From a virus, in IMG/VR virus record IMGVR_UViG_3300025588_000001, positions 1 to 46,783 of that record: DNA of 46,783 nucleotides, one strand, 5' to 3'. The notes beneath the pieces are model-generated. The model had not been told where the DNA came from. It made no database searches and saw only the letters and a program-made list of their open reading frames with translations. Position 1 is the first letter of the stretch. Each line of letters starts with the position of its first letter. Shown in pieces: positions 21,900-30,357 of the stretch. The translations under genes were made by a program, and so were the position numbers.

Positions 21900-23641
21900 G
21901 CATACTAGAGCTTGCCACGCCTCTCGACGGAGTAAAAGCACAGCTCGCTAAGGACTACCCGGAGAAGGCACTCGATTGGCTTGACGATGTCGAGTGGGAA
22001 TTGCCGAAGACCGTCCAGCTTAATACGATCGATTACGATGACAACATCTTCGATCGTACCGCAACGGAGCACAAGAAGGTAGCCGCATTCGCTAAGCGTA
22101 TCAAGGCCGGTTGGCGTAAGCCGGTAGTGCTACTGAAGCGGCCCGGTGTACCGTTGCTGAAAGCGCTTGACGGACACACTCGTCTTACCGCGTACAAGAA
22201 GGTAAACACTCCAGCGTACGCGTGGGTTGGCACGGCGAAAAAGGTAAAGGGACCGTGGGACGACTTCCACAAGAAGCAATTTCAGACAGCTAACACCGTC
22301 AGCGGACAGATCATCGAGCTTGAACGGGTAGAGACTGCCGCTGGTGCAGCGTGGTTCAACGAGCCTATCGGTAGCCTTATCGTTCGGCATACGCACCAGG
22401 AATTGCTTGACGCTAGACGTGAACTTCAAGCACTGCACCCGCGTAGTGATCCACGGGTAAAGAAGATCCGTGCGGCTGTCGTTAAAAGCCGTGATATGCC
22501 GGATCGTACTCCGTCAGCCGGACCCGTCAAGCACGACCAGAGCTGGAAAGAACGCGTCAACGGTCTACCGAAAGACTCCTTCACGGATGACGCCATTCAG
22601 AGCGCGATGCAGAATGCGCATGACGCCGGATTCCGTGAAGAGTGGCACGATGACGGTGAAGCGTTCTGGAAGGAAGTCCACGATCAGGTAATTGAACGCC
22701 TGTCGGAAAAGGTACAAGCCGACCAGCGAGCTAAGACCGAGGCGGAGAACAAGGCTCGCTTCCCCGGCGGATCGGTAACGGAGTACAAGGACATAAAGGC
22801 GGGTGCTCCGGATCCGGCTACCGATAGAGGAATGACCGCTTCCGGTAGGCGTGCTGCGGTAAGAGCGCAGGAGCAGGTCACCGTTGACCCGCATGCGAAG
22901 GGCGTTCACGACTACTTGTACGACAGTGCGCAACGTTCCATTATGGCCGCGAAGATCCGTAGCGATCTGTCGCATCAAGCACAGTTTGTGCCGAACATCG
23001 TCAAGGACATTCACGTTAACGTGGCGACACCGGATCAGACACTCAAGAAGGGTGTCAAGGGAACGTCCGGTGGCTATGTCGGTGGTGTGAACTCACGTGG
23101 CGACATTATCACGATTCACCCGAAACTGAATGCCCTACCCGGTAAGGGTAACAACGAATCGTCAGGCTACCACGTCCCGACAGATAGTGGCTATGACCGG
23201 CTGTCGACAACGCTAGGTCATGAGGTCGGTCACAGCGTTCACCGTAGATTGCCTCTCGGCGGTAACTCGCAAGAGCTGTGGGATACGCTCGCAGCTAAGA
23301 TGGGCTTGGCGCCTCCGAAGCTTTACGAGACGACCGTACAGGAGATGCGCGATCAATACCCGGAGGCTAAGGGTGCGATCAAGGATATGCTGGACGAGCT
23401 TACGCAGGAAAAGGTCGACCGCTCAAACGGAATGGTCAACCGTGGACAGCTCAACAAGTGGATCAAAGAGCACGAAGCTGCGATTGCTAAGGAAGTGTCC
23501 ACGTACGGTAGTAGCAATACTAGCGAATTGCTTGCCGAGCTGTGGACCGAAGCGTCGATGAATCAGCATCCGCGACCGGTCGCAAAGGCGTATCTTGACT
23601 ACGTGAAGACACACGAGCTTCCCGAGGAGCAGCAGATATGA
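21896..23641 (+). CDS. ParB/Srx-like domain plus zinc metallopeptidase, 581 aa
   Basis: GTG 21896 overlaps the previous stop. Residues about 35-115 have a ParB/sulfiredoxin-like core (KPVVLLKRP, LDGHTRLTAY at 91-100). Residues 157-163 carry PIGSLIV, shared with two later proteins. A long charged helical spacer follows. The C-terminal domain has TTLGHEVGHSVH (HEVGH at about 441-445) and, 100 residues later, SELLAELWTEA. That is the HExxH plus downstream glutamate arrangement of gluzincin/lethal-factor-like peptidases. It may be a virion-carried protease that acts on host or phage proteins (inference). Such toxin-like domains are known in MuF-linked phage proteins. Confidence 0.75.
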   Translation: MSILELATPLDGVKAQLAKDYPEKALDWLDDVEWELPKTVQLNTIDYDDNIFDRTATEHKKVAAFAKRIKAGWRKPVVLLKRPGVPLLKALDGHTRLTAYKKVNTPAYAWVGTAKKVKGPWDDFHKKQFQTANTVSGQIIELERVETAAGAAWFNEPIGSLIVRHTHQELLDARRELQALHPRSDPRVKKIRAAVVKSRDMPDRTPSAGPVKHDQSWKERVNGLPKDSFTDDAIQSAMQNAHDAGFREEWHDDGEAFWKEVHDQVIERLSEKVQADQRAKTEAENKARFPGGSVTEYKDIKAGAPDPATDRGMTASGRRAAVRAQEQVTVDPHAKGVHDYLYDSAQRSIMAAKIRSDLSHQAQFVPNIVKDIHVNVATPDQTLKKGVKGTSGGYVGGVNSRGDIITIHPKLNALPGKGNNESSGYHVPTDSGYDRLSTTLGHEVGHSVHRRLPLGGNSQELWDTLAAKMGLAPPKLYETTVQEMRDQYPEAKGAIKDMLDELTQEKVDRSNGMVNRGQLNKWIKEHEAAIAKEVSTYGSSNTSELLAELWTEASMNQHPRPVAKAYLDYVKTHELPEEQQI

Positions 23642-24432
23642 GGCTAGACCGTGACGGTACCGTCCTCAGCGACTCTACTGCCGATCACGATCCGGAGCCG
23701 ACCGCCGAAGAGCTTGCGTTGGCGAATCTTATCCGTGCGTATCAAAAGCGGAAAAGCGTTCAGCTGAGCAACCAAGCTACCGAGCTTGTTCGGCACGTGC
23801 GTAGCCAGCGTGGTGTCGAGTTCTACGGTCTACCGATAGGCTCACCGATTGTCGGTCATCGGAAGCACACGCGTAGCCCGTTGACGAACCACAAGGGACC
23901 GGGACCGAAGGGTATCCAAGGCGGAACAACGACTAATCGGGAAGCCGTTGCTAAGCAGGATCCCGGGTACTACTCCCCCGCTGGACCACCGAGTACGCTA
24001 ACGGCGCAAGCTATGCCGGATGTAATGGCTGACCCGGCTACTCAGAAGAAGGTACGTGCTATCGCCGAGCGGGCGATGAAGGTACCGAAGAAGCTTGAGC
24101 CATCTCAGATCCGTGCAGCTGAGCAGATGGCCGAGAACGCTCGTGAAGATGAAGTACGCAAGCTAGCCGCACAGGCAGAGAAGTCCGGTATCTTCACTCA
24201 CGAAGAAGTGGAACATCTCGAAGCACGTATTAATCTGCTGCACGGTAATCTTGATGCCGAGAAGAATGCGGAAGCGAAGAAGCGACTGGCCATTCGCATA
24301 GCATTCTTGATTGCCGGTCTACTTGCATCCTTCGCAATCGGTGCGCTAGGTATGCCGCCTGCATTCGCGGCAGTTGCCGCACTAGCTCCCGCAATCTCCA
24401 GTGAGATCGCCGAATATAAGAAGGCACCGTGA
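23638..24432 (+). CDS. Putative cargo protein with PIGSPIV motif and membrane hairpin, 264 aa
   Basis: ATG 23638 forms ATGA with the previous stop. Residues 59-80 contain GVEFYGLPIGSPIVGHRKHT, a motif shared with the proteins at 21896 and 29716. A Pro/Gly-rich linker follows. Then come long helices (AAEQMAENAREDEVRKLAAQ, EEVEHLEARINLLHGNLDAE) and a C-terminal hydrophobic hairpin (IRIAFLIAGLLASFAIGALG, then FAAVAALAPAISS). It may insert into membranes. No known family. Confidence 0.7.
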   Translation: MRLDRDGTVLSDSTADHDPEPTAEELALANLIRAYQKRKSVQLSNQATELVRHVRSQRGVEFYGLPIGSPIVGHRKHTRSPLTNHKGPGPKGIQGGTTTNREAVAKQDPGYYSPAGPPSTLTAQAMPDVMADPATQKKVRAIAERAMKVPKKLEPSQIRAAEQMAENAREDEVRKLAAQAEKSGIFTHEEVEHLEARINLLHGNLDAEKNAEAKKRLAIRIAFLIAGLLASFAIGALGMPPAFAAVAALAPAISSEIAEYKKAP

Positions 24433-25118
24433 GCGCTAAGACAGCAACTCTAGAGCGGACTCCGAAGCCGTACGGTAAGCCGGGTGGTCCTGGCCTGTAC
24501 GGCAAGGCGGGGAACAAGCACTCGGACTACTTCGAGCAAATCGTCGGCGCAATGATGAAGAACGGTAAGTCGAAGGGTGAAGCGTCAGCAATGGCGTGGG
24601 GCATCCTTCGTCGCTGGGCAAAGGGTGGCGGTCACGTTACGCCGGCAGTTCGAGCAGCTGCTGTCCGTGCCCTAGCACAGGAGAAGGCAGCCGGTGCCGT
24701 TCATGCGCATGCGAACGTTCCGGACGACATCCTCGAGCTATTCAATGCGAATCACGGTCCCGGCGGTCAGTTCGCCTCGGCGCAAGGTGCCGGTAAGGCC
24801 GCAAAGCTGAAGACGCTCAAGGGGAAGCTTGCTTCGGTACAAAGCCAGATCAAGACAACGCGTACCGCGATCATAGCTGATCAGAAGGCGAAGGCAGCTA
24901 CTAAGAAGTCGGCTTCCAAGACAATCGGGAAGACGGCTAAGCAGCAAGCTGCCTCGGCAAAGGCTTCCGCAAAAGCTAAGGCGACTTCGAAGTCAACTAC
25001 AGCTAAGAAGTCGACCGCCAAGAAAGCTACCCTTGCGCAGCTACAGACAAAGCTTGCTGGACTCCGTACCCAGCGGGCATCGATTGTCAAGCAGATCCGC
25101 ACGGTACAGAAGGGTTGA
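24429..25118 (+). CDS. Lys/Ala-rich histone-H1-like phage protein, 229 aa
   Basis: GTG 24429 overlaps the previous stop. Residues about 33-65 (YFEQIVGAMMKNGKSKGEAS, MAWGILRRWAKGGGHV) form a helical hairpin that recurs in several phage head-region proteins. FNANHGPGGQFASAQG (about 109-124) matches a short NHGPGGQF motif often seen in actinophage structural proteins. Residues 150-205 are Lys/Ala/Ser/Thr-rich (KKSASKTIGKTAKQQAASAK) like histone H1 tails, and would bind DNA. A coiled-coil helix ends the protein. It could help condense or escort packaged DNA (inference). Confidence 0.72.
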   Translation: MSAKTATLERTPKPYGKPGGPGLYGKAGNKHSDYFEQIVGAMMKNGKSKGEASAMAWGILRRWAKGGGHVTPAVRAAAVRALAQEKAAGAVHAHANVPDDILELFNANHGPGGQFASAQGAGKAAKLKTLKGKLASVQSQIKTTRTAIIADQKAKAATKKSASKTIGKTAKQQAASAKASAKAKATSKSTTAKKSTAKKATLAQLQTKLAGLRTQRASIVKQIRTVQKG

Positions 25119-25120
25119 CG

Positions 25121-25513
25121 ATGACGAAGTACACGTACGATCACCCGGAGCAGAGCGGCTTCGGACAGCATCACGCGGAAGGCGACCTCAAGGAAAGGCC
25201 GGCACAGCCACCGGAAGTGGCGCAGAGTATGCGCGGTGTCCTTTCGATGATCGACCCAACGGAAGAGCAGGAAGCGAAGCTCGAAGCCTTCCTCGGTAGG
25301 TCGATGCACGACCTGGACATGCATCACGGAACGGTGGTCGATCACGTCGGAACGGACGATGCGGGACAGGAGCTCGTTACCTGGACCGATCAGCACGGTG
25401 ACGTGCGAACGACCGCCGTTTCGAAGGCGCAGTTCAGTCAGCACTTCAAGCCGGTTACCGAACCCGATTCGATTGTCGGGGACACGGTCGAGAAGAAGGA
25501 GGCGTGGAGCTAA
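25121..25513 (+). CDS. Hypothetical protein, 130 aa
   Basis: ATG 25121 follows AGAAGGG. A TTG at 25115 is an in-frame alternative. The N-terminal ~50 residues are polar and helical. Residues 60-110 (HHGTVVDHVGTDDAGQELVT, WTDQHGDVRTTAVSKAQF) look like a small beta barrel. Family unknown. Confidence 0.68.
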   Translation: MTKYTYDHPEQSGFGQHHAEGDLKERPAQPPEVAQSMRGVLSMIDPTEEQEAKLEAFLGRSMHDLDMHHGTVVDHVGTDDAGQELVTWTDQHGDVRTTAVSKAQFSQHFKPVTEPDSIVGDTVEKKEAWS

Positions 25514-25951
25514 ATGGCACTCTCCGTAGGACAGGTACTGGAGTTCGCCGAGAAGCGCGCCATTACGGCGGCATCCGGTCAGGCGGTAGCAACGGCAACG
25601 ACACTCTGGATGGGTTTGCTTACCGCTGCACCGACAGCCGGTACCGACCTCACGATGGCCTCGGAAACGGAGTACGGTGCCACGGGCTATGCCCGGCAGT
25701 CGCTTACCGTTGCGAGCGCCTGGAACGCGGTAACGTCCGCATCGCCGTCCGTGGTGTCGAACGCAGCTTCGATTACCTGGGGACCGACGTCTTCCTCCCC
25801 CGGTACAACGGTCACGTGGGGTATCCTGTGTGACGCCGTTTCCGGTACCACGGCCAACCTCTACATCGCCTATCTGCTGACCACTCCTCGGACGCCGATC
25901 TCCGGTGACTCCGTTCAGGCAGCTGCATCGGCCTTCACCGCATCGATCTGA
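25514..25951 (+). CDS. Conserved virion protein, tail-fibre/decoration-like, 145 aa
   Basis: The pattern LSVGQVLEFAEKRAIT, LWMGLLTAAPT, TEYGATGYARQSLTVASAWN, ITWGP and WGILCDAVSGTTANLYIAYL matches a widespread phage structural family with a tEv.g.gYaRq signature and a G(I/L)(F/C)Da strand. Members are annotated variously as tail-fibre or head proteins. ATG 25514 directly follows the previous stop. Its position before the capsid suggests it decorates the head (inference). Confidence 0.72.
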   Translation: MALSVGQVLEFAEKRAITAASGQAVATATTLWMGLLTAAPTAGTDLTMASETEYGATGYARQSLTVASAWNAVTSASPSVVSNAASITWGPTSSSPGTTVTWGILCDAVSGTTANLYIAYLLTTPRTPISGDSVQAAASAFTASI

Positions 25952-26224
25952 ATGGCTACGCATGCGGTCGTTCCACTGTGGTCGAGTACTAACGAGCCGC
26001 GTCAGTTTCCGTGTATCGCACTTCACGGTGACAAGGTGTGCGGGTCTACTCCGGCTAGCCTTTGGCAGCGAACGTGCCGAAACGGTCATTCTGACCCGGT
26101 ACGCCTCTGCGGGCAGCATGCCGCGCTTGCAGCTCTCGGTACTTGCATCTGCCGAGAATGCGAGATCAAGGGATTCAAGACTCCGATAACGATCGAGCCA
26201 ATCCTGTTGCTCCTAGCTAAGTAG
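25952..26224 (+). CDS. Cys/His-rich zinc protein, 90 aa
   Basis: Cysteines and histidines in KVCGS, QRTCRNGHSD, RLCGQHA and CICREC probably coordinate two metals. The start ATG 25952 directly follows the previous stop. A zinc-finger protein within the head genes may be non-structural. Function unknown. Confidence 0.66.
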   Translation: MATHAVVPLWSSTNEPRQFPCIALHGDKVCGSTPASLWQRTCRNGHSDPVRLCGQHAALAALGTCICRECEIKGFKTPITIEPILLLLAK

Positions 26225-26234
26225 GGGAGGACCG

Positions 26235-29200
26235 GTGACCGTTTCTCAGGTCGGTACACCGGTCATTGCTGTCGCTTCCGGAACGAACTCCCTTTCTAAG
26301 CAGGGCACGTGGCCTACCGGTTCGACTCAGGTAGCTAAGAACCTTCTTCTAGCAATGGTAACGGTCTACGGTACTACTACCGGACCGATACCGGCGGCAC
26401 CGACCGGCTGGGTGCTAGTACGAGCCGGTCAAGCGGCCTCTACAACGACCATTGCGTACTACACAAGGGTAGCTACCGGTGGAGATACGGCGCCTACCTT
26501 TGCATCGACCGCTACGGGAACAGCAGCTGATGCAAGCCTCACCGTAACGCTCTTTGAGTTGAACGATAGTACCAGTGGAAACACACCCGTAGTCTTTACC
26601 GATGGCGGTATCACTGGAACGTCCGGAACGACGCTGACGCCTTCATCGTTTAACAAGGTACCTGCCGCTGGCTGCCTAGGCATTGCGGGTATGCTAATCT
26701 CGCAGGGTACGACTACTAACACGACAACGTGGACTTCTCCGTCCGGGTGGTCAACGGTTACGTCGCAAACTGCTACCGGGTTTAGTCAGGCGTATACCGG
26801 CATAACGAGTTCTGCACCTACGTCCGGTGCGGTGCTAGCTCCGGTAATCACCCGTGGACGAACAACGACAACTGAGGAAATTGCACTAGTTGTCGTTATT
26901 CAACCGCAGCCCGTTGCACAGGCATATCTATCCGGACCGCCGGTAAGCGTCGTAAGTCATAGCTCAGCTACGTTTACCGTTCCGAAGCCGTCCGGTGTGG
27001 TGTCCGGAACGTTGCTGCTGATATTCGCGATCGGCTTTGACTCGACACTACTGGCAACGATACCGACCGGCTTTACGCTTATCGAGAATGCGGCAAACCA
27101 CTTCGGTAGTCTGGTCGGTCGAATTGCGGACGGTACGGAAGCTAATACGTTTACGTGGAGTGGATCTAGCGCAGGTGCCGGCGGCATTGTCGCTGTCGGA
27201 GTTAACGGTCAGCACTCCGGAACGTTCGATACCGGTTGGAACGATCCGTCGTCCTTCCCGGCGATGTTTTCTAATACCGGGACTGCAACGACCATTCCGG
27301 TGCCTAGTATTACCCTAGCAAACAGTGGCGACCTGCTCCTCGAATACTTTGGTGCAGTGTGGGAGACAAGTCAAGCGTTTACGCTACCGACCGGTATGAC
27401 GGCGGCAGCTGCACAGGCAGCTAGCGGAACTACGACCGGCACCGATACGCTAGGTATCATTGCTACGAAGTCCGGAGCAGCGTCCGGCGCAACCGGTACG
27501 CAAACTGCCACGGTGGTAAGCTGTCCCGACCAGTGGGGCTTTTCCGTAGGTATCATCGCTGCCCCTACTTCGACTACGTGGCAGGCCGTAGGTACCGCAT
27601 CTAATACGAGTCACGCTTCCGGGGCGTTCACTCCAGCTGCGGAGTCGGCAACAGCCTCAAACGCTAGCCAAGCTTCCGGTACATTCCTTCCTGCAGCAAC
27701 CGCCGGTACAGCGTCGAATAGCACTTCCGCCAGCGGTGCATTCGTTCCGGCGGCAATGACGGGGACGGCACCTACCAGTAGTGCTGCCGCTGGAACGGTC
27801 GTTCTTGACCCCGCCGTTGTCGCGGCTACCGCTAGTAACCCTTCCACGGGTAGCGGTTCGATCGTCCTAAACCCTGCCGCTATTCTCGCAACCGCAACGA
27901 ATACAACGCAAGCTAGTGGTTCCTTCGTACCCGCAGCAGAAGTAGGTAATGCTACCAACGCTACAACGGCTAGTGGTGCGTTTGTTGCTGCAGCTGAATC
28001 GGCAAGTGCGAGTAACGCAACAACGGGTAACGGAACGGTCGTACTAACGGCAGTAGTTTCAGCGACTGCATCAAATACTTCCCACGCAAGTGGTTCCTTT
28101 GTAGCAGCCTTGCTGTCCGGAGCGGCGAGTAACACTAGCACCGCAAGTGGTGCATTCGTAGCAGCTTTGCTAGCCGGTACAGCGTCCAATACTAGTACTG
28201 CTAGTGGTGCGTTCCTAGCCGCGCTAATCAGCGGTACTGCAACGAACCCGACAACCGCCAGTGGGTCATTTACCGGTACCGGAATCGTAGCTACTGCAAG
28301 CAACGTAACGACCGGTAACGGTACGATCGTACTCACCGCGGTAGTGTTCGGTACATCAACTAGCGGTACTACGGCATCCGGTGCATTCGTTGCAGCAGCT
28401 GCGGTAGGAACTGCTAGTAACGTCAGTACTGCGTCCGGTTCATTCCTCGCTGCCCTGCTCAGTGCCACTTCATCGAATACTTCACACGCATCCGGTAGCT
28501 TTACACCGGTACTGCTAACGGCCACCGCTACTAATGCGAGTACGGCTAGTGGTGCGTTTACACCGGCCCTAATAGCCGGAACAGCTTCGAACACTTCAAG
28601 TGCTAGTGGGTCGCTGGTTGCAGCTGCGTTGAGTGCCACTTCGACAAACACTACTACGGCTACTGGTGCATTCCTAGCGGCAAGCCTTGTCGGTTCTTCA
28701 TCGAACGGTACAACGGGTGTCGGTAGTATCACTTCAGGTTCAGGGGCTAACACCTGGCCGGCCAATGGTTCTGCGACAAACTTGACTACCGCTAGTGGTG
28801 CGTTTACTCCCGCATCGGAAAGCGCTACTGCGTCAAGTGTTAGTCATGCTAGTGGTGCTTTTATCTCCTCACTGACAGCGGGTACTTCCGCCTCCACTAG
28901 CGCTGCCTCCGGATCCTTTATCCCAGCCTTCCTGACGGCCAGTGCAACGAATGTCAGTCATGCCTCCGGAGCGTTCACACCAGCACTTATCGGTGCTACC
29001 GCATCATCGATAAGCACAGCTACCGGCAATATCACTCTCACTGCCGTTGTTAGTGCTACTGCAACATCGATAACACATGCCTCCGGAACGTTTGCACCGG
29101 CGACACTAACCAGCGGAGGAACGGCTACTTCGCTGACCCACGCAAGTACGATTGTCTCGATAGCCGGTCAGTTTACACTACCGGACTTCGTACGTGCATA

Positions 29201-29348
29201 CCCAACAGTGAGCGTTTGGTACGGTAATATGATACCGAACCTCCTGGACGCCGAAGTAGAGGTTAACCTATTGGACACCGTCCCTACGACTAACGTGCTT
29301 AACGCGCTAGTTGTGTCCTCCGATCTCTGGCAGGCGGTACTGCAATGA
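26235..29348 (+). CDS. Repetitive fibre-like protein, 1037 aa
   Basis: GTG 26235 follows GGGGAGG. Residues about 1-225 and 230-445 look like two tandem copies of a beta-sandwich domain, each with LLLAMVTVYG- or LLLIFAIGF-type strands, PTGWVL/PTGFTL turns and a Thr/Ala-rich end. From residue 453 to 975 there are about 26 repeats of 19-21 residues (type GTASNTSTASGAFVAALLA). A unique C-terminal ~60 residues (LPDFVRAYPTVSVWYGNM, LLDAEVEVNLLD) may be a tip or attachment domain. This looks like an elongated surface fibre. The position between portal and capsid suggests a head fibre (inference). Thr and Ser make up much of the repeats. Confidence 0.75.
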   Translation: MTVSQVGTPVIAVASGTNSLSKQGTWPTGSTQVAKNLLLAMVTVYGTTTGPIPAAPTGWVLVRAGQAASTTTIAYYTRVATGGDTAPTFASTATGTAADASLTVTLFELNDSTSGNTPVVFTDGGITGTSGTTLTPSSFNKVPAAGCLGIAGMLISQGTTTNTTTWTSPSGWSTVTSQTATGFSQAYTGITSSAPTSGAVLAPVITRGRTTTTEEIALVVVIQPQPVAQAYLSGPPVSVVSHSSATFTVPKPSGVVSGTLLLIFAIGFDSTLLATIPTGFTLIENAANHFGSLVGRIADGTEANTFTWSGSSAGAGGIVAVGVNGQHSGTFDTGWNDPSSFPAMFSNTGTATTIPVPSITLANSGDLLLEYFGAVWETSQAFTLPTGMTAAAAQAASGTTTGTDTLGIIATKSGAASGATGTQTATVVSCPDQWGFSVGIIAAPTSTTWQAVGTASNTSHASGAFTPAAESATASNASQASGTFLPAATAGTASNSTSASGAFVPAAMTGTAPTSSAAAGTVVLDPAVVAATASNPSTGSGSIVLNPAAILATATNTTQASGSFVPAAEVGNATNATTASGAFVAAAESASASNATTGNGTVVLTAVVSATASNTSHASGSFVAALLSGAASNTSTASGAFVAALLAGTASNTSTASGAFLAALISGTATNPTTASGSFTGTGIVATASNVTTGNGTIVLTAVVFGTSTSGTTASGAFVAAAAVGTASNVSTASGSFLAALLSATSSNTSHASGSFTPVLLTATATNASTASGAFTPALIAGTASNTSSASGSLVAAALSATSTNTTTATGAFLAASLVGSSSNGTTGVGSITSGSGANTWPANGSATNLTTASGAFTPASESATASSVSHASGAFISSLTAGTSASTSAASGSFIPAFLTASATNVSHASGAFTPALIGATASSISTATGNITLTAVVSATATSITHASGTFAPATLTSGGTATSLTHASTIVSIAGQFTLPDFVRAYPTVSVWYGNMIPNLLDAEVEVNLLDTVPTTNVLNALVVSSDLWQAVLQ
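27591..29160 (+). repeat. About 26 coding repeats of ~57 bp
   Basis: Tandem units encode G-T-A-S-N-x-S-x-A-S-G-[AS]-F followed by six hydrophobic or small residues. A few units are 20-21 codons, with TGNGT(V/I)VLTAVV in place of the standard second half (at least three places). Copies differ at the DNA level, so expansion is old or under selection. Confidence 0.85.
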
Positions 29349-29716
29349 GTACACCCGTTCCATTCGGCTACGTTGACCAGCTCGGCGATACCACGAATCG
29401 CCTTATCGTGTTTCAAGGTAACGACACGGTGGTTACGTTCATCGTGACGGACCCGAACAACAGCAACGCTGTTGTTAACATCACCGGAGCGACGATCCTC
29501 CTTACCCGTAAGGCTAGCCGCCTTGTACCGGATACCGATCCGAGTGCCAAGACATACACCGGAGCGGTCACGAACGGTGCGGGAGGTGTCTGCACGGTAC
29601 CGATTCCGGGTGCGGACAACGGCGTTCCCGGTGTTACCTGGTGGCGACTCGACATTACCCTCAATGCTGCTAAGAGAACGCCGGCATATGGCCCGCTGGA
29701 GGTGTACTCAGTCTAA
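29345..29716 (+). CDS. Beta-sandwich virion protein, BppU-N-like, 123 aa
   Basis: NITGATILLTRKASRLVP and the terminal TPAYGPLEVYSV match the small Ig-like domain at the N-terminus of phage BppU and fibre proteins (the D-L-T-G-A-x-I pattern). These domains usually attach a fibre to its base. Here the gene directly follows the long repetitive protein (ATGA overlap), so it may be its attachment partner (inference). Confidence 0.72.
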   Translation: MSTPVPFGYVDQLGDTTNRLIVFQGNDTVVTFIVTDPNNSNAVVNITGATILLTRKASRLVPDTDPSAKTYTGAVTNGAGGVCTVPIPGADNGVPGVTWWRLDITLNAAKRTPAYGPLEVYSV

Positions 29717-30357
29717 TGGTCGAACACGTACGAACGGCTGCAGGTGCGACGTTCTTCAAGGAACCGATCGGATCGCCTATCGTCAAGCACACTCGGTCCT
29801 CGGTAGCTGATAGTGGACGAGCAAAGGTGCAGACACCTTCGAAGTTTACTCATCCGGAGACCGGTGCTCCGATGGGAAAGTCCGAGATCGGTGACACCTT
29901 CGAGGAGCTATTCCGAACACACGGTGCGCATCTCCTAGAGCAGCGCTATAACTCACCGTACTCTCCTATTGCGCATGCTTCGGTCGGGGGTAAGCTTAGC
30001 TCACGGACAACCCCGCTGGACTTCCGGCTCGACCATACGCACGGCGGGGAACTCAAGACGCTTAATGCGAAAGCGAAGAACCAGAAAACGGCGATCAAGA
30101 AGGAGGAGCTGTACCGGAAGTACGACGCGATTCGTAAAGAAGGTACACAGCCCGTACTGGCCGTTCAAGTGGTCGACCCGGATACGAAAACGGTACATGT
30201 CTACACGCACCCGGATTTTGCTTCTAAGCGTGTTACGTCAATGGAGCATCTAGGTACCTACACGTATACCGGAGCTGACTTTCAAGCGGCACAGGAAGCA
30301 ACCGGACACTGGGATAAACGCAATGTCAGAGCAGCCGCAGGACCCGCCTCCCGTTGA
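29716..30357 (+). CDS. PIGSPIV-tagged PD-(D/E)XK-like nuclease, 213 aa
   Basis: The N-terminus (AGATFFKEPIGSPIVKHTR, residues 9-27) carries the motif shared with the proteins at 21896 and 23638. The second half has PLDFRLDHTHGGELKTLNAK, with D102 and E112-x-K114 in the D...ExK arrangement of restriction-like nucleases, and a helix KKEELYRKYDAIRKEG. The C-terminal strands are QPVLAVQVVD and VHVYTHP. A nuclease tagged for the virion could act on host DNA on entry, or on phage DNA during assembly (inference). No nuclease activity has been shown. Start ATG 29716 by TAATG overlap. Confidence 0.7.
   Translation: MVEHVRTAAGATFFKEPIGSPIVKHTRSSVADSGRAKVQTPSKFTHPETGAPMGKSEIGDTFEELFRTHGAHLLEQRYNSPYSPIAHASVGGKLSSRTTPLDFRLDHTHGGELKTLNAKAKNQKTAIKKEELYRKYDAIRKEGTQPVLAVQVVDPDTKTVHVYTHPDFASKRVTSMEHLGTYTYTGADFQAAQEATGHWDKRNVRAAAGPASR

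Noticed and set aside
24881-26119. Leftward open frame of 412 codons
   Set aside because: It crosses several well-supported rightward genes with proper starts. Composition is Arg/Cys-rich and unlike real proteins.
27611-28765. Leftward open frame of 384 codons opposite the repeat region
   Set aside because: Mirror image of Ala/Ser/Thr repeats. The opposite strand carries the strong ribosome-binding site and continuous repeat protein.
27591-29160. Repeat array considered as CRISPR
   Set aside because: Units are ~57 bp, imperfect, in frame and without unique spacers between identical repeats. They encode protein repeats.
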